A DNA stretch of 64,000 bases from Amycolatopsis decaplanina DSM 44594 (GCF_000342005.1 NZ_AOHO01000069.1:62001-126000); one strand, 5' to 3'; positions 8,603 through 16,815 are shown, numbered from the stretch's first letter. Program-made: numbers and translations. The notes: generated from the sequence alone by a model not told the origin.

Positions 8603-8716
8603 CCGCCCGGCGAGGTCGCCATCTACTCGAACTACGGCTTCGCGCTGGCCGGCGGCGTCACGGTGACCGCAGACGGCGACGGCGCGCTGTGGCTTTGGCG
8701 GCGTTCCTCGGGGTAA
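8603..8716 (+). pseudogene. Remnant of a beta-lactamase-fold serine hydrolase
   Basis: One frame reads PPGEVAIYSNYGFALAGG, which carries the Tyr-Ser-Asn catalytic motif and following GxxLxG of class C beta-lactamase/DD-peptidase-like hydrolases. It then runs out of family sequence to a TAA. A signal-peptide-like stretch lies just upstream in another frame. Both the SxxK motif and the C-terminal KTG motif are missing, so this is debris rather than a gene. Confidence 0.6.
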
Positions 8717-8777
8717 TCGCCTCCTCTCCTCTGGACGGGCTGCCCTACCTGGCTTGATGACCGCCGTCACATCGCCT

Positions 8778-8797
8778 TGACCTCCAGCTAACTGGAG
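8778..8797 (+). promoter_or_regulatory. MerR-like operator, apparently orphaned
   Basis: TTGACCTCCAGCTAACTGGAG holds the dyad CTCCAG/CTGGAG (8782-8787 and 8792-8797) right after a -35-like TTGACC. It shares CTTGACCTCCAGC with the site before the NAT gene at 9632. No intact gene begins close downstream on the plus strand except sodA, 158 bp away. Confidence 0.4.
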
Positions 8798-8955
8798 CAA
8801 GCAGGGTGGGTTTCAGGCGGTGGCCCCACCGGGTACAGCCGCTACGAACGGGTCGTTCCACCTGGGGAGAAACGCGGCGCCCCCGGTCGCCGCAAACGGG
8901 TGAAGACGACTAAGTTCGTCCTTGGAAACTTGTGTCGAAGACAGAAGGAGGGCCG

Positions 8956-9579
8956 ATGGCCCGCTACGTGCTCCCGGATCTCGACTACGACTATGGCGCC
9001 CTGGCGCCGCACATCTCGGGCGAGATCAACGAGCTGCACCACAGCAAGCACCACGCGACCTACGTCAAGGGCGCGAACGACACGCTCGACAAGCTCGCCG
9101 AGGCCCGCGAAGCCGGCAACTTCGGCGACATCGTCGGCCTGCAGACCACGCTGGCGTTCCACCTCGCCGGGCACGCCAACCACGTCGTGTGGTGGAAGAT
9201 CCTCTCCCCCGAAGGCGGCGACAAGCCGACCGGCGAGCTGGCCTCCGCGATCGACGAGGCGTTCGGCTCCTTCGACAAGTTCAAGGCGCAGTTCACCGCG
9301 GTCGCCACCACGATCCAGGGCAACGGCTGGGCCGCGCTCTCCTGGGACCCGATCGGCAAGACGCTGATCACCCAGCAGCTGCGCGACCACCACAACAACC
9401 TGGTCCTGCCGACCACGCCGATCCTGCTGGTCGACGTCTGGGAGCACGCGTTCTACCTGGACTACAAGAACGTGAAGCCGGACTACGTCAAGGCGCTCTG
9501 GAACATCTTCAACTGGGCCGAGATCTCCAAGCGGTTCGACAACGCCGTCGCCGGTGGCAACGGCCTGCTGCTCGGCTGA
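8956..9579 (+). CDS. sodA: Fe/Mn superoxide dismutase
   Basis: 207-residue cytosolic superoxide dismutase converting superoxide to O2 and H2O2. Metal ligands are visible at His28 (ELHHSKHH), His76 (HANHVVWW), Asp160 and His164 ([11 protein letters not shown]). A His at 145 corresponds to the one used by the mycobacterial iron enzyme, so iron is plausible but not certain. The ATG after AAGGAGG is clear, giving the family-typical [16 protein letters not shown] start. A single-gene unit with its own terminator. It sits between an iron-regulated heme oxygenase and a MerR-box gene, consistent with an oxidative-stress neighbourhood. Confidence 0.97.
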   Translation: MARYVLPDLDYDYGALAPHISGEINELHHSKHHATYVKGANDTLDKLAEAREAGNFGDIVGLQTTLAFHLAGHANHVVWWKILSPEGGDKPTGELASAIDEAFGSFDKFKAQFTAVATTIQGNGWAALSWDPIGKTLITQQLRDHHNNLVLPTTPILLVDVWEHAFYLDYKNVKPDYVKALWNIFNWAEISKRFDNAVAGGNGLLLG

Positions 9580-9590
9580 CTTCTCGCCAC

Positions 9591-9629
9591 GAAGCGGGGC
9601 TCTCCTTCCGGGAGGGCCCCGTTCTTCGT
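9591..9629 (+). terminator. sodA terminator hairpin
   Basis: GAAGCGGGGCTCTCC pairs imperfectly with GGGAGGGCCCCGTTCTTC around a TTCC loop, 11 bp after the sodA stop. Confidence 0.7.
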
Positions 9630-9631
9630 TC

Positions 9632-9654
9632 TTGACCTCCAGCGAAGTCGAGGT
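9632..9654 (+). promoter_or_regulatory. MerR-like operator/promoter of the NAT gene
   Basis: TTGACC (-35-like) overlaps the imperfect dyad ACCTC...GAGGT at 9635-9639 and 9650-9654. This is the arrangement of MerR-family redox or xenobiotic operators, with a stretched spacer before the start. It ends 14 bp from the NAT ATG, so the gene would have little or no leader. No MerR gene is in the window. Confidence 0.45.
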
Positions 9655-9668
9655 GCCAAGGTGAACGC

Positions 9669-10427
9669 ATGGACGTCGCCGCATACCTCGACAGACTCGG
9701 GCTCGACCGCCCCGCCACCGCGGACGTCGCCGCGCTGCGGACGCTGCAGGAGCGCCACCTCGCCGTGGTGCCGTTCGAGAATCTGAGCATCCACCTCGGC
9801 GAGCCGATAGTCCTGGACAGCGAGGCACTGTTCGACAAGATCGTGCGACGGCGGCGGGGTGGCTTCTGTTACGAGCTGAACGGGCTCTTCGCCGCCTTGC
9901 TGCGGGAACTGGGTTTCGACGTCGCCCTGAGCTCGGCGAAGGTGTTCCGACCGGACGGTACCCTCGGGCCGCCGTTCGACCACGCGGTCGTCCACGTCGA
10001 CCTGGACGAGCCATGGCTGGCGGACGTCGGTTTCGGCCGGTTCAGCCGGTTCCCGCTGCGACTGACCGCCACGGAGGCGCAGGCCGACCCGGAGGGCGAG
10101 TTCCTGATCCTCGACGCGCCCCACGGCGACATCGACGTCCTCCGGGACGGCGAACCCCAGTACCGGATCGAGCGGCGGCCGCGGGCGCTGGACGAATTCG
10201 TCCCGACGGCGTTCTGGCAGTCGACATCGCCGGACTCGCATTTCACGCGGGGGCCGACCTGCTCGTTACCGAGCGGCCACGGCCGGGTCACGCTGGCGGG
10301 TGACAAGCTGATCGTCACCACCCACGGCGTCCGCGAGGAGACCCGGCTTTCGAGTGATCCGGAGATCCTGGACACCTACCGGAAGGAATTCGGGATCGAA
10401 CTCGCCCGAGCGCCAGGACGGCCTTGA
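9669..10427 (+). CDS. nat: Arylamine N-acetyltransferase
   Basis: 252-residue cytosolic NAT, which transfers acetyl from acetyl-CoA to arylamines or related substrates, or acts as an amide synthase in ansamycin pathways. The catalytic triad is intact: Cys67 (RRGGFCYELNGLF), His105 (FDHAVVHVDL) and Asp119 (WLADVGFG). VPFENLSIHLG at 35-45 is the family N-terminal signature. Length is close to the usual 250-280. No ansamycin genes are near, so a detoxification or catabolic role is more likely. The MerR-like operator in front suggests inducible expression. Confidence 0.93.
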   Translation: MDVAAYLDRLGLDRPATADVAALRTLQERHLAVVPFENLSIHLGEPIVLDSEALFDKIVRRRRGGFCYELNGLFAALLRELGFDVALSSAKVFRPDGTLGPPFDHAVVHVDLDEPWLADVGFGRFSRFPLRLTATEAQADPEGEFLILDAPHGDIDVLRDGEPQYRIERRPRALDEFVPTAFWQSTSPDSHFTRGPTCSLPSGHGRVTLAGDKLIVTTHGVREETRLSSDPEILDTYRKEFGIELARAPGRP

Positions 10428-10465
10428 CCGGATCGGCGAGGCCATCGACCATGAACCTCCGGAAT

Positions 10466-10514
10466 GAACGAAGCCCCACCTCCGGGGGTGACCCGGTTGC
10501 GGGGCTTCGTCCGT
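10466..10514 (+). terminator. NAT gene terminator
   Basis: ACGAAGCCCC (10468-10477) pairs with GGGGCTTCGT (10501-10510), 40 bp after the NAT stop. Confidence 0.8.
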
Positions 10515-10555
10515 TCCCGAACTGACTGCCGCTCCCACCACGAAGCGGACATTCA

Positions 10556-10574
10556 TGAGGTTAGCCTAACCTCA
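10556..10574. promoter_or_regulatory. Perfect palindromic iron box, no intact target gene
   Basis: TGAGGTTAGCCTAACCTCA is a perfect 19-bp palindrome and a strong DtxR/IdeR match. The NAT gene ends before it with its own terminator. The only coding trace downstream on the plus strand is the truncated dehydrogenase fragment at 10651. The site looks like a surviving operator of a lost iron-regulated gene or operon. Confidence 0.85.
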
Positions 10575-10650
10575 TCTTTCCCGGCAAGGGGTTCGGCCGA
10601 GAGATGCCGATCTCACCCTTCCGAGTGATGGCACGCTCGTTCCCCTGTGT

Positions 10651-10728
10651 CTCCTGAGCGGCAAGGCCGTGGTGATCACCGGCTTCGGACAGGGTCTGGG
10701 CAGGGCTTTCGCTGCTCAGGTCGCCTGA
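10651..10728 (+). pseudogene. N-terminal fragment of a short-chain dehydrogenase
   Basis: The 25-codon stretch reads LLSGKAVVITGFGQGLGRAF and continues to a TGA. It contains the SDR Rossmann motif TGxxxGxG in its usual N-terminal context, then ends. The catalytic SxnYxxxK region is absent. It lies 77 bp downstream of the perfect iron box, so it may be the first gene of a decayed iron-regulated operon. The rest of 10429-10802 holds only the terminator, the iron box and a half repeat. Confidence 0.65.
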
Positions 10729-10787
10729 AGTACGCCGACCACCTGGGCCCCTGACACTGAAGCCACCTTTGCCTTACCCCTCAACAG

Positions 10788-10809
10788 AACCGTCCTTGCC
10801 ACTCACGAG
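10788..10809. repeat. Class I repeat, single arm (half copy)
   Basis: AACCGTCCTTGCCACTCACG plus AG matches one arm of the 8503 repeat with one mismatch; the partner arm is missing. The stop codon of the minus-strand gene at 10803 lies inside it. Confidence 0.85.
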
Positions 10810-11318
10810 GCCTGAGAACGGCGCCGGTGGTAGTGCCACGTCACGACCGCGAGCAGTGGTCCCCAAAGCAACAACGGCGCGTAGAGGACGCTGATCAGCA
10901 AATCCGCCCAAGGCTCGCCCGCCATGTCGGCGTTGAAGGTCGTGCACACGAACAGGCCGGCGTAAATCGTCGTGGCCAGCGCGCCGAGCGAGGAGACGAT
11001 CACGACCTTGCGCGCGGAAACGGGTTCACCGCCGACGAACGGGAGCCATCTCGGCCAGGTTTCGCCCCACGGCTGGATGAGCCCGAGGGCCGGCAAGGCG
11101 ACGGCTTCGGAGAACACGGTGAGGAACACCAGGTAGAGCGATCCCCAGCCGGGCGTTTTCATGGCGTCCATTTCGGACTGAGCCAGCCCGAACGGGATCC
11201 CGGCGGCGAGCCCGAGCCGCCAGACACCGGACGGGATGTTCACCAGCGCCACGGTGTGCGCCGACCACTTCGCCCACCTGGGCACTCCTGGAACGCTCCG
11301 GAACGCTGTGCTGTTCAT
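10803..11318 (-). CDS. Hypothetical four-helix membrane protein
   Basis: 171 residues, family not recognised. Hydrophobic segments at roughly 22-44 (short N-terminal helix with GVWRLGLAAG), 62-84 (LYLVFLTVFSEAVALPALGLI), 104-128 and 138-163, then a basic tail HYHRRRSQAS. The ATG at 11318 is chosen since the frame before it looks non-coding; no strong ribosome site is visible. The C-terminal codons and stop derive from the half repeat at 10788-10809, so repeat insertion or excision may have replaced the original end. Confidence 0.65.
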   Translation of the reverse strand: MNSTAFRSVPGVPRWAKWSAHTVALVNIPSGVWRLGLAAGIPFGLAQSEMDAMKTPGWGSLYLVFLTVFSEAVALPALGLIQPWGETWPRWLPFVGGEPVSARKVVIVSSLGALATTIYAGLFVCTTFNADMAGEPWADLLISVLYAPLLLWGPLLAVVTWHYHRRRSQAS

Positions 11319-11461
11319 GTCTTGAGCATCGCGAAACGGGCTTCGGATCGGTTCCCTCTGACGATCCTTCGTTCTCCCCCATGAGAGGGGAGCGCCTCCT
11401 TTGCGTGCACGCGAAGGAGGCGCACTCGGCCGATGATCTCCTTGTCGGCCCTCACCGGAAC

Positions 11462-11805
11462 ACCAGCCACGTATTCGTCGACGAGAGCAAGGAGCGCGGC
11501 TACTTGGTGACAACCGCCGCGCTGCTTTCAGGCGACCTCACGGCCACCCGGCGGGTCCATACGAAGTCTGGTGCTTCCGGGACAACGTCGTTCGCATTCC
11601 ACCCACGAGAACGATGGACGCCGGAAACGGATCCTGGACACCATCGCCGGGCTCGGGCCGACGGCATGGATGCCACGACACTCTCGAATACCGGCATCTA
11701 CGTGCGTTCGAAGAACCGCTGCTCGCCGTCCCGGACGCCCTCGCCTGGTGCCGGCAGCGCGGCGGTCACTGGAAGACCCGGCCCGCGGATCCACCCATCG
11801 GGTTG
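11462..11805 (+). pseudogene. Frameshifted remnant of a DUF3800-like protein
   Basis: Three pieces of one apparent protein lie in successive frames. HVFVDESKERGYLVTTAALL at about 11462-11550 has the FVDES strand of DUF3800-type proteins. GRRKRILDTIAGLG lies at about 11618-11660, and YRHLRAFEEPLLAVPDALAW at about 11690-11750 runs on to a Trp/Arg end. No single frame spans them, so at least two frameshifts or deletions are needed. It fills most of the 531-bp gap between the flanking genes. Family assignment rests on the FVDES motif and the order of pieces. Confidence 0.6.
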
Positions 11806-11849
11806 GCGTTTCGCCGGACAGCGGGCCTCCGGCGGGCTAGCTTCACCCC

Positions 11850-12866
11850 GTGGCCACCCCGAACGACTACCGCGCCATCGCGCGCAAGACCGACCGTCCG
11901 ATGTGGATTTGGGCGGGCTGCGCGCTGATCAGTGTCCTGCTGCTGTTCGGTGCGGGCATCGTCGTCGCGATCACCCTGCTGAATCAGGACGATCCCGGTA
12001 CCGGCGCCGAGCTCCCCGAAGTCTGGCCGTCCAAGTCCGGGCAGGCGCTCCGCCCGGTCCCGATGCCGACGGGTGAGATGGTGGCCGCACTGACGGACGA
12101 AACCGCCGCGCAGGTGCTGTGCCAGGCGATCCCGGAGCAGCGCTGGGAGGAGATCCTCGGCGGCCACACGCTTCGGGAGGCCGGCCGGTCCTGTCACGCG
12201 GTCACCACGAAACTCGACATCAGCGTGCGAATGGCCCCGGCGCTGCCCGACGACACGAGCCGCGGCCTGCCCACGAGGACCACGGTCGCGGGCAAGCTCG
12301 CGGTCCTCGCCACGGACAAGGACGGCACCTCCCTGAGCGTCGAACTCGTCGAGGTCGCGCCGCACAACGGTGCCTCGCCGGTGCTGCACGTTTCCCTCCG
12401 CGGACGGGTCGTCAAGAGCCCCGAAACCGAGCAGAAGGCGAGAGCGCTCGCCGAAGCACTGATCGCCGGCGTGACCCCGCCAGGACCGAAGTTGCCGAAA
12501 ATCGGCGAGGACGGCGAAATCCCGCTGGAGAAGACCGAGCCCGGCCCGATCAAGGACCGGCCGCTCCCGGTGATCTCCTGGCTGCTGTGCGGCGAACTCG
12601 GCCGCGCGCTCGGCGTGCCGTCCGACAGCGCGAAACCGGTCTTCTTCGCCGCGTGCGAGCTGAACGGAGTGATCGCGGACTACAGCGAACTGTCCACAGC
12701 CGTGGCCCCGACCACGACCGTCGCCGGGCTGCCCGCCCAGGTCGACGGACGAGGTGTCGTCGTGCAGCTCACCGACGATCCGGCCGGGCAGACGCTGAAG
12801 TTCAAGGGCCCCGGCGATCTCCTGGCACTCGCCGAGAAGATGGTGCCGCCGCTGCTCGGCCGTTAG
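11850..12866 (+). CDS. Hypothetical membrane-anchored exported protein
   Basis: 338 residues. A short cytoplasmic N-terminus (MATPNDYRAIARKTDRP) leads to one membrane helix at about 18-43; the remaining ~295 residues would be extracytoplasmic. The outer part has four Cys (LCQAI, GRSCHAV, WLLCGEL, AACELN), which could form two disulfides, and two repeat-like halves, each with a Cys pair. No family is recognised, though the layout resembles DUF3558-like actinobacterial envelope proteins. The GTG is the only start giving the helix a normal lead. It overlaps the convergent gene by 4 bp at the stop codons. Confidence 0.75.
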   Translation: MATPNDYRAIARKTDRPMWIWAGCALISVLLLFGAGIVVAITLLNQDDPGTGAELPEVWPSKSGQALRPVPMPTGEMVAALTDETAAQVLCQAIPEQRWEEILGGHTLREAGRSCHAVTTKLDISVRMAPALPDDTSRGLPTRTTVAGKLAVLATDKDGTSLSVELVEVAPHNGASPVLHVSLRGRVVKSPETEQKARALAEALIAGVTPPGPKLPKIGEDGEIPLEKTEPGPIKDRPLPVISWLLCGELGRALGVPSDSAKPVFFAACELNGVIADYSELSTAVAPTTTVAGLPAQVDGRGVVVQLTDDPAGQTLKFKGPGDLLALAEKMVPPLLGR

Positions 12867-13300
12867 GCGCGGTAATTCGACAGGAGGTCGCCGAGCAGCG
12901 TCTCGTACGCCTTCCGCTCGAAACGGGCCCCGGGGAACCGGTACTCCTCCGGGTCGTCGAACGGTTCGTAGTCGTACTGCCAGCCGAAGGCCCGCCACTC
13001 GACCACGTCCTCGCCGAAGACGACCTCCACGCTGTAACCACCGCAGCCGAGATCGCCGCACAGCGGGCACACCAGAAGCGCGACCCGGCCGTCGTCGAAA
13101 TCGCCGGGCAGGCGGCCCAGCAGACGGCAAAGCGTCTCGACCGCCGAATCACGCCACAGCTCGTCGTCCAGGAACAGTGGTGTCTGATGCTGAGTGGGAA
13201 CCATCGAGCGCAACGCGACGCCGTCGATCGTCCAGTCGAGGAACCGGGCCTCGCCGTCGTTCCACCGGGTCACCGACGGTTCGACGCCGAGTCTGTTCAC
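12863..13300 (-). CDS. Hypothetical protein with CPLCGDLGCG motif
   Basis: 145-residue soluble protein of unknown function. A Cys cluster at about 78-86 (VCPLCGDLGCGGYS) could bind a metal. The N-terminus resembles a substrate-recognition strand (RWNDGEARFLDWTIDGVAL) and the C-terminal region is Tyr/Phe/Arg-rich (YRFPGARFERKAYETLLGDL). The GTG start overlaps the stop of the upstream MFS gene by 4 bp, so it is the last gene of the marR-MFS operon. It may assist or be regulated with the exporter, but nothing in sequence shows how. Confidence 0.75.
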   Translation of the reverse strand: MNRLGVEPSVTRWNDGEARFLDWTIDGVALRSMVPTQHQTPLFLDDELWRDSAVETLCRLLGRLPGDFDDGRVALLVCPLCGDLGCGGYSVEVVFGEDVVEWRAFGWQYDYEPFDDPEEYRFPGARFERKAYETLLGDLLSNYRA

Positions 13301-14658
13301 ACCCGCTCCCGTTTCAGCACCCGCAGGCCGTTCCCGAACCGGCGCATCGGCAGGCTCACCCCGCCGCGCCGGATCAGCACGACAGCGCAGGCTATCGCGG
13401 CGAGCGCCGAGATCGCGCCGCCGATGTAGAACGGCGATCGGCCGCCGAAGGCGTCGGCCATCCAGCCGGTCATCGGACCGCCGATGGGGTTGCCGCCGAT
13501 CAGCACCAGCACGTACAGGCCCATCACCCGGCCGCGCATCTCCGGGCTGACCGCGGTCTGCACGAGCGCGTTCGCCGTGTTCAGGAAGGTGATCGTGGCG
13601 AGGCCGAGCGGGATCAGCGCGAGGCCGAAGGTCAGGTACGTCGGCATGAACGCGGTGATCACCTCGAACGCGCCGAGCAGGAAGGCCGAGATGAGCAACA
13701 GCCGCACGCGAGGACCACCGCGGGTGTTGCGGCGGGCCGACATCAGCGCGCCGGTGAAGGTGCCGACGGCGACCAGTGTCGACAGCAGGCCATAGCCGTC
13801 GGCGTTGGTGTGGAAGACGTTCGCGGCGACGATCGGCAGCGACGTGAAGTACGTGATGCCGAACGTGCTCACGAAGAACACCAGCACCATGACGGTCATC
13901 AGGTCGCTGCGCCGCCGGACGTACCGCAGGCCCTCGACGAGCTGCCCCTTCTCGCGCGGGATGGCCGGGCCGCGGAAGAGCTTGTCCGGGTTCATCATCA
14001 CCAGCGCGGCGATGACGGCGCCCGTGCTCACCGCGTTCGCCATGAACAGCCAGCCGGTGCCGACCCAGATGATCGCGAAACCCGCGATGGCCGGGCCGAC
14101 GATACGGGCCATGTTGAAGATCGAGGAGTTGAGCGCGACGGCGTTGGTGACCTTGTCCCTGCCGACCATCTCGGCGACGAACGACTGTCGCGCGGGCACC
14201 TCCAGCGACGCCGTGCAGCCCAGCGTGAAGCAGAGCAGGTAGACGTGCCAGAGCGCCGCGATACCGCTCAGGTCGAGGGCACCGAGGATGATCGCCTGCG
14301 CCAGCACCGCGATCTGGATGCCGATCAGCAGCCGCCGCTTGTCGACGCGGTCGGCCAGCACGCCGGCCCACAGCGAGAGGAACAGCGTCGGCGTGAACTG
14401 GAGCGCGACCGCGATGCCGAGCGCGATCGGGTCGTTGCCGCTGAGGGTGAACACCAGCCAGTCCTGCGCGATGCGCTGCATCCAGGTGCCGATGTTCGAG
14501 ATGACCTGGCCGGTGAAGAAGAGCCGGTAGTTCCGTACCTTCAGCGACGAGAACATGCTCCCGCGCGGCTTCTCGCGGGCGGGTGGTGGCGGTGGAGCGG
14601 GTTCGGAGGTAGCGGCGGTCTTGGAAGGACACTGTGTTTCGCTACCCGTGGTCGTCAC
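13297..14658 (-). CDS. MFS efflux transporter (MFS_3/EntS-like)
   Basis: 453-residue major facilitator with 12 predicted membrane helices after a ~40-residue Pro/Ala-rich cytoplasmic lead. Seen motifs: FSSLKVRNYRLFFTGQVISN and SNIGTWMQRIAQDWLVF at the start, LADRVDKRRLLIG between helices 2 and 3, and VPARQSFVAEMVGRDKVTNA in the helix 4-5 region. All are typical of the MFS_3 group, which contains drug and siderophore exporters. The GTG start lies 5 bp after the MarR stop, so the pair is one operon and the MarR protein probably regulates it. Substrate unknown. Confidence 0.9.
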   Translation of the reverse strand: MTTTGSETQCPSKTAATSEPAPPPPPAREKPRGSMFSSLKVRNYRLFFTGQVISNIGTWMQRIAQDWLVFTLSGNDPIALGIAVALQFTPTLFLSLWAGVLADRVDKRRLLIGIQIAVLAQAIILGALDLSGIAALWHVYLLCFTLGCTASLEVPARQSFVAEMVGRDKVTNAVALNSSIFNMARIVGPAIAGFAIIWVGTGWLFMANAVSTGAVIAALVMMNPDKLFRGPAIPREKGQLVEGLRYVRRRSDLMTVMVLVFFVSTFGITYFTSLPIVAANVFHTNADGYGLLSTLVAVGTFTGALMSARRNTRGGPRVRLLLISAFLLGAFEVITAFMPTYLTFGLALIPLGLATITFLNTANALVQTAVSPEMRGRVMGLYVLVLIGGNPIGGPMTGWMADAFGGRSPFYIGGAISALAAIACAVVLIRRGGVSLPMRRFGNGLRVLKRERV

Positions 14659-14663
14659 CGCTG

Positions 14664-15095
14664 TTAGTTCCCCGCCATCCTGTCGATGATCTCGGCGGCG
14701 CGAGAGAGCACTTCGCGTTCCTGGGCGCTCAACTCCGCCAATTGCTTGTCGAGCCAGATCTCCCGCGCGGTGATCTGCTCGATCACGTAGGCCCGGCCGC
14801 GATCGGACAACTCGACGATGGCCTGGCGGCCGTCCGTCGGATGTGGCCTGCGCTCGACGTAACCCATCTCCTCGAGCGCGGCGATCACCCTCGTCATCGA
14901 GGGCGGCTGGACGCCTTCCTTCGCGGCGAGCTGGCCAGGGGTCAGCGCACCGCATTTGTGCAGCGTCGACAACGCGGACACCTGGGTCAGCGAGATGCCG
15001 TCACCGGCACGCTGGGCCCGCAGCCGTCGATTCAGCCGCACCACCGCGAGACGCAGGCGGCTCGCCAATGAGCGCTCGTGCGTGTCTCCGGACAT
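14664..15095 (-). CDS. MarR-family transcriptional regulator
   Basis: 143 residues from the ATG at 15095 (an in-frame GTG at 15113 is possible). The winged helix is clear: LTPGQLAAKEGVQPPSMTRV forms the HTH, followed by IAALEEMGYVERRPHPTDGRQAIVEL with the DxR wing signature. Terminal helices give the usual MarR dimer. It heads an operon with an MFS exporter and a small hypothetical gene, the common repressor-pump arrangement. From memory, Rv0880 of M. tuberculosis is the positional equivalent. An AT-rich near-dyad overlaps its start and may be the operator. Confidence 0.93.
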   Translation of the reverse strand: MSGDTHERSLASRLRLAVVRLNRRLRAQRAGDGISLTQVSALSTLHKCGALTPGQLAAKEGVQPPSMTRVIAALEEMGYVERRPHPTDGRQAIVELSDRGRAYVIEQITAREIWLDKQLAELSAQEREVLSRAAEIIDRMAGN

Positions 15096-15111
15096 ATAGT
15101 TAGCATACCTC
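15096..15111 (-). promoter_or_regulatory. Possible MarR operator overlapping the marR start
   Basis: TAGTTAGCATACCT is an AT-rich island with a TTAGC/GCATA near-dyad directly before the MarR ATG. The position suits autoregulation, but symmetry is weak. Confidence 0.3.
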
Positions 15112-15316
15112 ACGATCGGATCATCGGCCCGTGAGATCGCCCACGGATGACATGACGAACCCGTACGGTCTCACGAAGGGCGCTCAGCGCCCGGCTGAGA
15201 CATCACCGATCGCGCCTCTTTCGGCCGAAGGCCACGCGAATGCGGTAGCGGGGCACATACTCGCGAAGGCGACGTCCTCACCGAGCGGCCCCGCTGACGT
15301 GTTCGCGTCAGCGCGA

Positions 15317-16774
15317 TCAGGAAAACACAGCCTGGATCGGCCCGACCGCGAAGTAGGCCACGAACATCACCGCGATGCCCCACATCAGCGGGTGCACGCC
15401 CTTCGCCTTCCCGGTGACCGCGCGGATGACGACGTAGCTGACGAAGCCGGCGCCGATGCCGTTCGCGATCGAGTAGGTGAACGGCATGACCACGATGGTC
15501 AGGAACGCGGGCAGCGCGATGGTGAAGTCGGAGAAGTCGATCTCCTTGACCTGGCTCATCATCAGCGCGCCGACGACGACCAGCGCCGGAGCGGCGGCCT
15601 CGACCGGGACGACCTGGTAGAGCGGGGTCAGGAACATGGCCGCGATGAAGAGCACGCCGGTGACGACGTTCGCGAGCCCGGTCCTGGCGCCCTCGGCGAT
15701 ACCGGACGCGGATTCGACGTACACGGTGTTCGAACTCGACGACGCGAGCCCGCCCGCCGCGCCGGCGAGACCGTCGACGAACAGGGCCTTGCCGACGTTC
15801 GGGAGTTTGCCGTCCGGCGGGAGCAGGCCGCCCTCCTTCGCCAGGCCGGTCATCGAGCCCATGGTGTCGAAGAAGTCCGCCAGCACCAAGGTGAACACCA
15901 AGAGCACGACGGTGATGATCGGCAGGCGCGTCCAAGCGCCGAAGGAGATGTCGCCGACGAGCGAAAGGTCCGGCAGGCCGAGGACCTGATCCGGCAGCGC
16001 CGGGTAGCCGAGGTTCCAGCCCTGCGGGTTGACGCCCTTCGACGGACCGACCTTCGTGATCGCCTCGACGACGATCGCCAGCACGGTCGAGGCGAGGACC
16101 CCGATCAGGATCGCGCCCTTGACCCGCTTCGCCACCAGGATGCCGGTGACCAGCAGGCCGACGACGAACACCAGCGTCGGCCACGAGGCGATCGAACCGT
16201 TGATGCCCAGGCCGACCGGCACGGTCGTCTTCGCGTCGTCCGGGACGCGGCGGACGAAACCGGCGTCGACCAGGCCGATCAGGCAGATGAACAGGCCGAT
16301 GCCGACCGCGATCGCGGACTTCAGCGGCGGCGGCACGGCGTTGAACACCGCCGTCCGGATCCCGGCGAACACCAGCAGGACGATGACCAGGCCCTCGATC
16401 ACCACCAGGCCCATCGCCTCCGGCCAGGTCATCTGGGAGGCGAAGGTGACCGCGATCAGGCTGTTGATACCGAGACCGGTGGCGATGGCGAACGGGTAGT
16501 TCGCGACCAGCCCCATGATGATGGTCAGCACTCCGGCGACCAGCGCGGTCACCGCGGCGACCTGCGGCACGGGGAGGATGTCGCCCAGGACGTCCTTGTG
16601 CGCACCCGCGTCTTCGGCGGAGAAACTGCCGAGGATCAGCGGGTTCAGCACCACGATGTAGGCCATCGTGAAGAAGGTGACGATCCCGCCGCGGATCTCA
16701 CGTCCCGGTGTCGAGCCGCGCTCGCTGATCTTGAAGAACCGGTCCAGTGTGGACCGGGTGCGCTGCTCCGCCAT
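15317..16774 (-). CDS. NCS2-family purine permease (AzgA/PbuG-like)
   Basis: 485-residue membrane transporter importing adenine, guanine or hypoxanthine by proton symport. The AzgA-type signatures are visible: STPGREIRGGIVTFFTMAYI at about 20-40, VLNPLIL, ATGLGINSLIAVTFA, and SSSNTVYVESASGIAEGART in the core that forms the substrate site. About 14 helices are predicted. It stands alone, with 221 bp of unassigned sequence between its stop and the MarR start and a short 41-bp gap to the divergent DUF2530 gene. I see no purine riboswitch in that gap. Confidence 0.92.
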   Translation of the reverse strand: MAEQRTRSTLDRFFKISERGSTPGREIRGGIVTFFTMAYIVVLNPLILGSFSAEDAGAHKDVLGDILPVPQVAAVTALVAGVLTIIMGLVANYPFAIATGLGINSLIAVTFASQMTWPEAMGLVVIEGLVIVLLVFAGIRTAVFNAVPPPLKSAIAVGIGLFICLIGLVDAGFVRRVPDDAKTTVPVGLGINGSIASWPTLVFVVGLLVTGILVAKRVKGAILIGVLASTVLAIVVEAITKVGPSKGVNPQGWNLGYPALPDQVLGLPDLSLVGDISFGAWTRLPIITVVLLVFTLVLADFFDTMGSMTGLAKEGGLLPPDGKLPNVGKALFVDGLAGAAGGLASSSSNTVYVESASGIAEGARTGLANVVTGVLFIAAMFLTPLYQVVPVEAAAPALVVVGALMMSQVKEIDFSDFTIALPAFLTIVVMPFTYSIANGIGAGFVSYVVIRAVTGKAKGVHPLMWGIAVMFVAYFAVGPIQAVFS

Positions 16775-16815
16775 CGCGTACCACCCTTCACCCGTTGCCG
16801 GGTACCCTTCCCCAC

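Larger units (their letters stand above)
8549..8955. other. Non-coding stretch with gene debris before sodA
   Basis: No intact gene. It contains a hydrophobic signal-like fragment around 8558-8600 (AIAALLTVTTVLTAPAA in one frame), the serine-hydrolase remnant at 8603-8716, a MerR-like box at 8778-8797, and about 100 bp of sodA leader ending in an AAGGAGG ribosome site. Confidence 0.6.

Noticed and set aside
16775-16815. Purine riboswitch before the purine permease
   Set aside because: The gap is only 41 bp and lacks room for an aptamer.
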